From Trichoderma breve (taxonomy: Eukaryota > Ascomycota > Sordariomycetes > Hypocreales > Hypocreaceae): DNA of 64,000 nucleotides. Shown here piece after piece: positions 55,188-64,000 of the stretch. The position numbers and the translations under genes were made by a program. The stretch's first letter is position 1. Every line of letters starts with the position of its first letter. Location of the stretch: positions 2,232,001 to 2,296,000 of the forward strand of contig NC_079234.1 of the NCBI RefSeq assembly GCF_028502605.1, given 5' to 3'. A model generated the notes under the pieces. It made no database searches. It saw only the letters and a program-made list of their open reading frames with translations, and was not told the origin of the DNA.

Positions 55188-58100
55188 ATGCCTAGCGCTC
55201 AACATCCGCAAGCGAAGTTCGATCCGATACCCCCAGATCTTGATCTACACTCCCTGGTAGACCACACACCAAATTTCCGATGGGCTCAGCGAGTATCTCG
55301 ATCCCAAATCCGCAGCCTGGGCCAGCAAGACTTCGAGAAGCTCGTTGCGATACATGTCATAGCTGGTGGCAAGCCTCTCGTTATTGAAGGATGGGATGCT
55401 GCTCTGCCCTCCTCGCTTTTCAGTGCGGGATGGCTTGAGAATGCTTATGATAAAAAACGTTTGTCATCTCCCCAAGCTGCCACAGACAGATCACTGATCA
55501 GCTTGCCTTGTAGAGGAAAATGTCCGCGACATATCCAACTCCTCTGACATCCCCATGACCACTGGGCACTATCTACGGTCTATGAAACAGCTCACCAATC
55601 AGTGGACGCCGAATACGTATCGCGACGAGCGTCGACAACGACTCTATCTTAAAGATATTGATTGTCCAGTGGAGTGGCGTGACATGTTGCAAAAGATTAT
55701 ACATCCCAACCTCTTCTATCTCAACGAAAATGTCACCAGTAAAGGAGGTAAAAGGATGCATAACGAGGAAGCGTTTGAGAGTGAAACTACCGCAGCCCCG
55801 GCCGGAGATCTCATGTCCAGTTTACCAGAGGAAATGCGAGCCCAAAATCTCATGTGCTACATAGGTCATGAAGGGACCTACACACCAGCTCACCGGGAGA
55901 TGTGTGCATCACTGGGGCAGAATATCATGGTCGAGGCGTCTCGAGATGAAAATGGAGAGAAAAAAGGGAGCTCAGTTTGGTTCATGACTGAGAGCAAAGA
56001 CCGTGAAGTGGTTCGAGAGTACTTCCTGTCGATGCTTGGCCATGATATTGAGATTGAGAAGCACTTCGCGCAAATCAATGCTTGGAAGAAGGCCCCATTC
56101 GATGTGTACATTGTGGAGCAATGTGTGGGTGATTTTATTCTCATCCCACCTCTCGCAGCACACCAAGTCTGGAACAGAGGAACCAGGACGATGAAGGTCG
56201 CTTGGAACCGCACTACGGTAGAGACATTGGAGCTTGCATTACACGAAGCGCTGCCTAAGGCTCGATTGGTGTGTCGGGATGAGCAGTATAAAAACAAAGC
56301 AATCATATACTACACCCTCCAGAAATACCATGCGGAGCTCCGAAGCATTGAAAAGAAAGCAGAGATGATGCAGATGGACTTCATGGGCTTTGGGCGAGAC
56401 GTTTTTAGAAGCTCTCTGCGTGTGAAGCAGTTGGCCGCTGACTTCAAAAAACTGTTCCAGCTGTTTACCAAAATTCTCATCGATGAGGTCTTTGCGTTCA
56501 AAGAGAAGGACATCGAGTATCTACCTTTCGACTCTTGTGTTACTTGCTCCTACTGCAGGTCCAACATTTTCAATCGGTTTCTTACCTGCAAGCATTGTAT
56601 CAGGCCTTTAATCAATGGGGAAGAAGATGCATATGACGTTTGTATGGAATGTTACGCAATGGGACGATCCTGCGCCTGCCTCTCTGGCCTTCAGTGGTGT
56701 GAGCAGTGGTCGTGGTCAGAACTGACTGATAACTACGAAGCCTGGAAAGCGACAGTCATCGCCATTGATGGCTACGTTGATTTAGAATCTTCTCCTCACC
56801 CGCTTGAGGTAGCTAGGCAGAAAGCAGGGAAGAAATCCCTTGCTCAGATTTGCCAAGAAGCTCTACGGCGGCGTCCTTGGAAAGACATTACCAAGCCAGA
56901 GCGCGAAAAGACACCAAGTGACTCTGAGCAGGGTGATGCCGACGATAAACCAAATAAAAAGTCAAGAAGAAAGAAGAAGAAAGGGGAAGTCCACCGATGT
57001 CATGTCTGCTGTCATCCGGATTACAGCTATCGGGTACATTCATGCACGAACCCTGGTTGCTCCGAAGCCTACTGCTACGGCGTTTTATACCGGGCATTCG
57101 ATCTTATGCCACAAACTGTTTTAGAAGACGAACATTGGCAGTGTCCCAAATGCCTCGGGATATGTAACTGTGGTCACTGCCGCCGCACAGGCACTACGCA
57201 GCCATACATGCCAAAGAATACATCTCTTGGACATGATACTCGCCGGATCGCCGATGATCGCAGCGTAGAAGCATTAGTTGATTTCCGAATTCATAACCTG
57301 TCCTGGTTGAAAGCCGCAGGGGAGGAAAGCCGCAGTAAAGACAGCAAGAGAATGCAACTGCTACGGGAACAAGCGGACAACGCCAAAGCACAAGATGCAC
57401 TGACACACGCTCAAGCAGAGGCAGAGCCTAGGATGCAATCTAGCGCTGTTTTTACCGCACAGGCTACGGAAACTTCTGCCATCAATGGTTATGGAGACCA
57501 AAGCCAAGTGCTGGGTCGAGATGGAGGAACTTCGACAGATTACTCGTTTGATGTGGCCAATAACCACACCCTTAACGTTGACGACGTGCCCCAGAATGAT
57601 GCGGCCCCTACCGCAGCCAATGCCAGAGAGCGAGAGGATGTGGATTCATCCCAGTATCCTGATCCATCAGTATTCGCACGCCAGCGTATAGGAATGGGTT
57701 ACTATGAACAGGATGACACTCCGGATAAAATTCTTTTTGATCCATACCAAGCGCCTTCCGCAGATTCAATGCAAGCTGATGAACCAACTATTCCAGAGTT
57801 TGTGAAGAAAACTATTCGGGCAGCGAAGAGGAAGGCAAAGCGGGAGAATGAAGATCCCGAGTTCACAATTCGTAAAAGTCACCACAAAAGACCCAAGCTC
57901 ACGGCAGAGCCATCCGATTTTCTTGACAACATGGATCCAGCTCTTTTTGTAGATGGGGGCTCGGCAGCAGCAGTCAAGCACACAACTGCCACTTCTCCCT
58001 TAGATGGTGATGCCCCTGCTAAATCGTTAGCGGTTCATCATGAAGAGCCGGACATAGTACCGGAGATATCTTTGCCTCGACCTTTTGACATCAATGAGCC

Positions 58101-59130
58101 AACTCTTCGACATGCCAAGCCACGAGCATCGTATGTAGAGGTTGATGATCTGGATATAGACGAATTAGAGGAAACCGAAGCGGCTTCTCTGCCGTCTCCG
58201 AAAGCGTTGGTGAGCTCAACGACGGCCGACGGTTCATTAGCCGTGCAAACGACCAAGAAGGAACTGGAATCGAGCAACCCCGAAGTTCAACACCCGGATG
58301 GAGCATTTCAGGAGACGGTCGGGGATGTAATTCCAAAGAAACGCGGTCGCCCCCCAAGGAATATGCAAAAGACAGCATCGCCAGTGACTACAGAGATTAT
58401 ACCGCCGCCGCCGCCACCACCACAACTTGATGGTGGGAGGAACAGACGAAGGCGGGGTCGTCCAAAGAAGTCGCTGTCTACGCTAGAATTACTCGAAGAG
58501 GACTTGGCAGCATCTCATGATGAAGAAACTCGGGGAACTGGATCTCTAGCAGTGCAGGAAACGTCCCATGATGGAGATATCCGTCCCATTGAGGGTTTCC
58601 AGCCACGACGTAGGCTCTCTAGGCCTACAGGCATCACCACCATTGCTGCCCACGTTCCTCGGGAGGAACAGCATCTTACTATAACTGATGAAATTTTGAC
58701 TGAAGATGAAGCAGTAGACCAAGCACCGAAAAAGAAGAGAGGTCGGCCCCGAAAATCTGACATTTCTACTCGAGGTGAATTCTCGCTGAATGTGATCTTG
58801 CCGATGAATACTCGATTCATGTCTATGGCCGAACGAATGGCTCTTAAAGGGAAGTCATTCAAAATTGGCACACGGAAATCACGGAATGTCTCAAAGGCGG
58901 AGCAAAACAAGGAACACCTCACCGAGTCTAAGACATCGAAGAGGAGCTCTCAAGTAGCAGACGCTTCTGAAGAAGACGAAGGGGAGGGCAACAGTGACCA
59001 AGGGCGCATTGGCAGAAGCATCAAGGTCAATGAGACGATGATGCGTTTCCGGTCCAGCAGCTCCAAGAAATCTACGGACGACGAAGACATACCGTCGAAC
59101 GGGCGTGTAGCTAAACGTATTGGACGGTGA
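55188..59130 (+). CDS. JmjC-domain chromatin protein with zinc fingers and AT-hooks
   Basis: Two exons, 55,188-55,458 and 55,514-59,130 (intron 55 bases, phase 1), give 1,295 residues. The JmjC fold lies at about residues 150-330. The iron ligands are present as His217-Arg-Glu219 (TPAHREMC) and His307 (PPLAAHQVWN), so 2-oxoglutarate-dependent demethylase activity is possible. A first Cys cluster (CSYCRSN...CKHC...CMEC, about 431-490) is followed by a second at about 586-650 (CHVCCHP, CTNPGC, CPKCLGICNCGHC), which resembles the zf-4CXXC_R1 type. The acidic C-terminal third carries three AT-hooks: KKRGRPPRN, RRRGRPKKS and KKRGRPRKS near residues 1032, 1069 and 1164. AT-hooks bind AT-rich DNA minor groove. 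In Neurospora the JmjC protein DMM-1 stops heterochromatin spreading from transposons; orthology is not shown here. Convergent with cdc55. Confidence 0.9.
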
Positions 59131-59579
59131 AGAGAGGATCGGTAAAAAGAACTTGAGAGGGCTGTGAAGATGGCAATACTAGGCCAGCTAAAGTAATAAT
59201 ACTGTCATAGGTGGCGCCCAAACGGAGATGAGACATGTTGTACGATACCTAAATACATAAAATAAGTAAAACTGCTCCGTATTGATTTCTGGAAAGCCAC
59301 AATGCTCTTTTTGTTGTGATGAGGCAACTATGACTCGAGGCTTCTCGGCATGAGAAATATCCCGTGATTTTTGTTTTGTAATTTTTTTTCATATAGACTA
59401 TTAACAGTACGTCTTGTTTCAAGTTATACTATATTTATAATTCTCTTAGTTTTCTTGCCCAGCTATAATTAGGACGTTGGTTCACTGTTAAGTACTCCTT
59501 GATATTTGACTAACATATGCAACCCTCGAGGTGGTATGCGTTGAGGCGCTCTTCAGTGTTCCAAAATTTCTACCTGCAA
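59131..59579. other. convergent 3' intergenic region
   Basis: Sequence between the JmjC stop and the cdc55 stop. T-rich tracts (59,368-59,390) and AATACATAAAATAAG near 59,251 could serve in 3' end formation. No gene is seen. Confidence 0.45.
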
Positions 59580-61351
59580 CTACAGTGCTGAAAATACAAA
59601 GAGCTGTCGCGAGCAGTTAGCTTCTAATGAACGTCGATACTCTGATGGGGCCGCGGGGAGACTTACATTGTTGGTTGCGGCTATGGCAATACTATCCTCG
59701 AATGGATGCCAGCTCATGTGTAGTATCTTCTTGTTGAAGTCAATCTGGTCCGCGTCCGTCTCTTTCCGCATTCTCTGACCCTGGGCACCACCAGCTGGGC
59801 TGCCCGCTCTTGATCCTCCCTTCTTCCCACCATTCGCAGCTGTGGGACTTGTGGATGAATTAATGGGTGTAGGGACGCCCACCTTCTTTGCCTTGAAAGC
59901 TGACTTGTCCGCTTGGAGAACCACCTCCACCTCCTTGTCGGGATCGGAAGGATAGATCATGAAGTTGTTGTTGTAACTTCCAGTCATGACATTCTTGGCA
60001 TCGCCGGAAAAGACGACCTCAAACTTGTCGAAAATGCTGTCGTTTTCGTACGTATCGCATAATCGAGGTCGTAGATGCTCGTGGATGGGTATCGTCTTGA
60101 CGGGTTGCCGCTCCATATTGATGTCCCAGATCTTGACGGTGAGATAATCTCGAGATAAGACATATCTTCCGTCGTAGGAGAATCGCACATCTGATATTGA
60201 CGAGATGATTTCAGAAAAGAACGATCTAGATGAAGGATCTTCCTCTTGTTCGAATACTAGTGATTGTGTCCCTTGGTCAGTCTTCTGCACGAAATTGGGG
60301 ATTAGGATGGACTTGGTTGGATGGATACAAACATTTTGCGTGTTGGTCGCACAAGGCGCTCTCTCGCATATCAGCAAGTTTAATAGTTCCCTTTGAGCTG
60401 GCATACATGAACCAGTTGCAGCTGATTGGGTGGAACTCGGCGGCAGTGATCACCTCAGTCAGCTCCTCCATGTTGGCTGGTTTGATGTCAACAATGTTGA
60501 AGCTCTGATCTTGAATATTGAGGTTCCAGAGGTTGATTCGCAAATCGTCACTGCTAATGAACGTTTCGCCATCACTGTTCACGGATATGCTGTTGATGTG
60601 GTACGCGTGGGCGTTTGCATAGGTTCGTCGGGGGACGGCGGCGACAACAGTATCGTGGTGTGTGAGGCGAGGCAATTTGAGGTCGGCCGCATTTCTGAAC
60701 TGCTGGGACGTGGGGAGAGCTCGAAGGCCACCGCCTCCGCCCACCGGACCGCCAGGCGTTACATCGTGGGAAAGATTGTTCTCTGCCACCACCTTCAGAG
60801 ACTTTTCAAAAACCTTCCACAGCTTGATCGTCTTGTCATTGGTTGATAGGAGGTAATGGGAAGCATTCTGTCGGCGGCACCACTTGATCTTGTTGATCTT
60901 TTCCTCGATCTCGAGAGACTTGAGGTAGTCAAACTCAGGCTCGTGGGATTGAAACTCGGTGTGAAATTTGTATTCACAAGATTTTTTCTACCAAGAATTA
61001 GAAAGGCGGCGATCAGCAGATGATTATTGCGAGCTGAGCAGGGGGGCAATACCGTCTCGTTGCGTTCAAATAGAACGACTCGCCCTCCCTTGTCACCGGT
61101 CGCAAGATAGTTGCCTGTGTGGTCAAATTCTACCGTTGAGATGATGTCGGCTGTGGCCCCGCGGTCAGTATCACACAACATACGTCAGAGGAGAGGACGC
61201 GGCGAACCTTCGGTGATATCCTCAACATCGCCCTTGTCGCCGAAGCATCTGGGAATCCGATTTAGCTGCAAAGTCCAATTTCAGGAAGCTCTAGCACAGG
61301 CACATACTGGGTAAACTTCCAGGTTGGTGAGCTCGCTTCACTGTCGACCAT
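59580..61351 (-). CDS. cdc55: PP2A regulatory subunit B55 (Cdc55 type)
   Basis: The WD-repeat B subunit gives substrate choice to protein phosphatase 2A in mitosis and morphogenesis. Minus-strand exons: 61,351-61,308, 61,248-61,208, 61,150-61,053, 60,987-60,333, 60,256-59,667 and 59,603-59,580, giving 483 residues. The joined start reads [15 protein letters not shown] then [20 protein letters not shown], with [20 protein letters not shown] in exon 3. Hallmarks follow: [77 protein letters not shown] and [17 protein letters not shown]. The last exon is only eight codons (LFVFSAL-stop). A Gly/Ala/Ser-rich insert (about residues 400-430) is typical of filamentous fungi. Frames elsewhere in this span are shadows. 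Confidence 0.96.
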
Positions 61352-62144
61352 TTTGGTTGGCAGCGATAGCAGGGATCAGAGGTGGCACAGGCAGCCGGGG
61401 TGACGAGATACAGCGCAACAGGAGGTCAATGAGGGGTGATGGGTCGTGGCGCTTGATGAGTCCAGTCCGCGGCAGCGTGGTGAGGATTCGGGCGTGGCAA
61501 GAGTCGCGAGGGTCGGGGCTTGGTGGAGGAGCAATCAGTCTTTATGATGCAGATGATGTCGTTTGCTGTTGCACTTGGCGGGCTGAAGAGAGACCACACA
61601 GCTAGACGTTACTAAGAGGTGCCACAGCTATTGGTGGGGCACGGGGAGCAGAGAAGCCAGATACTTGAGACTACTAGGTAAGGTAGAGGGGTTGGGTTGG
61701 GCCGGATATGATGCGCGTTGGAGTTAGTAACGCCAATTTCCAGCTACGGGAAGCTCCCAAAAGGTGGCAGCCCAACTGGAGAAATTTGGGGGGTAAAGCA
61801 AAGCATAAGACGATACGTTACGTGTGCTACAAGGATCTCCAACGAAAACAAAAATGACCTTGTTGATATTGACCTTTACACTGTTTGCATTTGTAGTACT
61901 TCATTAACTTATTATTATTTTTGTCTTCATAAATTCAGTTATACAAGCTCGCATCGCATCATGATTGCTCATGATGCATTCTAAGGCGGGGCACTTCCCC
62001 CCGTACGTTTCTGACATGGCCACACGCAGGTAATAGATGCGATGTTTCGAGATAAGGAGGCGTAGGGAAGGTTGCTATAGGTAGATAGGTAGGTAGAGAT
62101 GCCCTCCTCTTCTTTTCTTCTCTTTTTCTTTCTCGTCTTTGTTT
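61352..62144. other. cdc55 upstream region
   Basis: Region between the cdc55 start and the prefoldin stop, both genes on the minus strand. It is G-rich near 61,340-61,700 (GAGGGGTTGGGTTGGGCC at about 61,684). A short TAGG/TAGA tetranucleotide run is at 62,079-62,097 and a T/C-rich tract at 62,107-62,146. No gene is supported; frames at 61,718-61,984 and 62,099-62,347 show no conserved features. Confidence 0.45.
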
Positions 62145-62630
62145 TTATCGAGTACGTAGTATCTGTTCAATATGCTCTCGGCTGTTCTTGTGTGTCGTCT
62201 CGAGATACAGCAATCTTTGGTTCAGTCGATCAACATCACCATCAAGATCCTGCATCTGGCGTTGTAATTTCTCGTGCAAAGTATTCGGAGGAAGAGAAAC
62301 AAACCTACACCCCGGGAAGAGTCAACGTTAGTTCTATCACTGTGTAGTTGCCATGCCTCGTGACCAGTCTGCTTATACGTACATTTTCCCTACGCCTTCA
62401 TAAACAACAGAATTGCTCGGAAAGCTTTGTAATTCGCTAATAGTTAATCGCAGTAGGCGTTGTTCTCGCTGTTTGCCTGCGATTTGACTTCGAACCATGC
62501 CGATTTGTTGTTGCGCTGCGACGGCCTGCGACTCGATCTCGAGTGCCAGCTAGCAAGATTGGTCAGTGTGAGCTGCAAAATCCACAGCTATCAGGCTCAC
62601 CTTTTGCAGAGCTTCATTAGATATAGACAT
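62145..62630 (-). CDS. pfd1: prefoldin subunit 1
   Basis: A beta-type subunit of the hexameric prefoldin co-chaperone, which passes unfolded actin and tubulin to the CCT chaperonin. Three minus-strand exons, 62,630-62,601, 62,549-62,383 and 62,304-62,145, join in frame to 118 residues, close to the family's usual length. The joined protein starts MSISNEALQKLALEIESQAV, continues AAQQQIGMVRSQIAGKQREQ, then has the beta-hairpin region with VVYEGVGKMFVSLPPNT and a second helix ending with LNQRLLYLETTHKNSREHIE. This helix-hairpin-helix layout and the EGVGKMF motif identify Pfd1. The exons are too short to appear as long open frames and would be missed by a simple frame search. Divergent from rat1. 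Confidence 0.93.
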
Positions 62631-63339
62631 GATTAGCAACTGAGTATTACCTCGATGTTGCTCAAGGTAGGCCCAATGAATCAACTGAACAACGCCGAGA
62701 AGAGAAGCACCTTGAACAGTGCTCTGGTAAGGTAATTCAGCAGCTCGAATACGCTTTGGGAATTGCTGCCAGGCTAACGCTATTTGGTCTTAGCTTCTTT
62801 TGTGAAATGTTTCTGAACTTCAAGATATGATAAGAAAACTGAGTCAAATACTTTTTTTTTTCAATAGAATTAAAAGATAGTAAATACTTATTGAAATTAA
62901 TATTGAATTCTACTATTTGAATTTTTTTTTCAGAACACTCTCCTCTCAAGGGTTAAACTTTGGATGAAAGTGCCTGACACTCCCTATACAGTGCGCGTTT
63001 CCTTGGTCCGGAAACTTTAACACTAGTATCGACATTTCGCAAACTTAGACCAGCTATTTTTTCCCCCATGCATGTCTTTCACGTGCAGCAGCTGTGTTGA
63101 GACCTCAAACATCCCTCATCATTCATTACCTTCTCTCTTTATTGTTATTCACATATTCAGAGTCGCACGGTCAGATCAAGCTTCTTGTTCTTGATTATCT
63201 GCTACACGATTAATTACCCTCCCCCGCAGCCGCAAGTTCAGCCGCGCGTAGTCGCGTTCCTTCTTCCTCGATTCGGTGCCCAAGAACTGTTCAGCAGCAC
63301 CAAGCAATTCGATTCTCCTCGCGGCAAGCATAATCCAGC
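62631..63339. promoter_or_regulatory. divergent promoter region of pfd1 and rat1
   Basis: An AT-rich stretch lies at 62,840-62,935 with T10 and T9 runs. Around it are imperfectly repeated TTCAATAGAATT and AATTCTACTATTTGAA strings that could pair. The part next to rat1 (63,110-63,338) is pyrimidine-rich, a usual fungal leader. No gene is seen. Confidence 0.45.
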
Positions 63340-64000
63340 ATGGGTATTCCCGCAGCCTTCCGATGGCTATCCAACAAATATCCTAAGATTATCTCTCCCG
63401 TGATTGAGCAGACGCCAATCACCACTGAAGATGGCATCACCATTCCCGTTGACACCACTCAACCAAATCCCAATGGAGAAGAGCTCGACAACTTGTACCT
63501 GGACATGAATGGAATTGTCCACCCATGCTCTCATCCAGAGGATAGGCCTGCGCCGGCCGATGAAGAGGAGATGATGCTTGAAGTTTTCAGATACACGGAT
63601 CGTGTCGTGAACATGGTTCGTCCTCGGAAAATCCTCATGATTGCTGTTGGTAAGTGTGGCGCCCAATCCTCGTAGTCGTCATGCCCGAGTGATTTATGAC
63701 TATTGCTTCTGATCAGCGTAAGCTAACAAATGCTCAACAGATGGAGTTGCACCAAGAGCGAAGATGAACCAGCAACGATCTCGACGATTTCGGTCAGCTC
63801 GGGAAGCCCAGGAAAAGGAAGAAGATAAGAAGGCGCTAATCGAGCTGCTAAAACGTCAAAATGGCGGTTCTTTCCCAGCTGCCGACACGGAAACCGTTGT
63901 CAAGAAGGCCTTCGATTCCAACTCCATTACTCCAGGCACTCCGTTCATGGACATCTTGGCCCTGAGTCTGCGATATTGGTGCCAGTACAAATTGAACACG
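63340..64000 (+). CDS. rat1: 5'-3' exoribonuclease 2, N-terminal part (cut by window end)
   Basis: A nuclear 5'-to-3' exonuclease that degrades uncapped RNA, matures rRNA and ends RNA polymerase II transcription. Exon 1 is 63,340-63,649 and exon 2 begins at 63,741; it is still open at 64,000. The first 190 residues are present: [20 protein letters not shown], then [20 protein letters not shown] with catalytic-site residues of the XRN N-terminal domain, [20 protein letters not shown], and across the intron [20 protein letters not shown]. The stretch [20 protein letters not shown] and the QNGGSF region favour the nuclear Rat1 over the cytoplasmic Xrn1. The intron is 91 bases, phase 1. The full protein would be expected near 1,000 residues. 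Confidence 0.95.

Noticed and set aside
61718..61984. 88-residue frame upstream of cdc55
   Set aside because: No recognisable domain or splice context.
62737..62949. Lys/Asn-rich frame in the pfd1-rat1 promoter
   Set aside because: Product of an AT-rich stretch; no gene-like features.

Overview
The window looks like part of a filamentous ascomycete (Pezizomycotina) chromosome. Genes have short GT-AG introns of about 50-90 bp, lie on both strands, and include fungal orthologues of Hook, adenylate kinase, Rps23, Coq2, a JmjC protein, the PP2A B55 subunit, prefoldin 1 and Rat1. A Sordariomycete, perhaps of the Hypocreales, is likely from the protein sequences, but this is an impression and not a database result.

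Bases 1-43,743 are one extremely AT-rich block, well over 85% A+T by eye, with no intact gene. It is a graveyard of transposons mutated by C-to-T and G-to-A changes, as expected from repeat-induced point mutation (RIP). Much of it can still be resolved. A hAT element (copy A, 1-1911, continuing left of the window) is nested in an older inverted hAT copy (copy C, 1912-6610). Copy C also carries a 428-bp non-autonomous hAT element (2936-3363) with a perfect 8-bp target duplication. A Ty1/copia element on the minus strand (10,645-15,754) has 137-bp LTRs and a TTAGG duplication. A LINE-type reverse transcriptase relic lies on the minus strand near 24.7 kb. A Ty3/gypsy element on the plus strand (29,705-41,871) has about 0.4-kb LTRs and holds a complete 5.2-kb hAT element (copy B, 31,849-37,088). 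Around these are at least seven copies of a 0.7-1.0-kb LTR-like repeat (called R1 here) that are nested in each other, plus decayed small hAT elements, a foldback repeat and several micro- and minisatellites. Relative ages can be read from the nesting: R1 before gypsy before hAT B, and hAT C before hAT A and the 428-bp element, which are the least mutated.

At about 43,740 the block ends abruptly, directly at the stop codon of the first gene. The genic part (43,744-64,000) contains, in order: a conserved fungal protein of unknown function (-); Hook (+), the dynein-early endosome adaptor; adk1 (-); a possible very small gene (+); an unknown coiled protein (-); rps23 (+); coq2 (-), for ubiquinone synthesis; an unknown acidic protein (+); a JmjC/zinc-finger/AT-hook chromatin protein (+); PP2A B55/cdc55 (-); prefoldin subunit 1 (-, three short exons); and the start of rat1 (+), cut by the window end. 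These are mostly unrelated housekeeping genes in divergent or convergent pairs, not an operon-like pathway. The most suggestive functional link is the JmjC protein with AT-hooks about 11 kb from a RIP-type AT-rich block, because JmjC proteins such as Neurospora DMM-1 confine heterochromatin to such blocks. No wholly new biological system could be shown. The notable discoveries are the resolved nested transposon stratigraphy with an empty-site comparison, and several gene-structure details.
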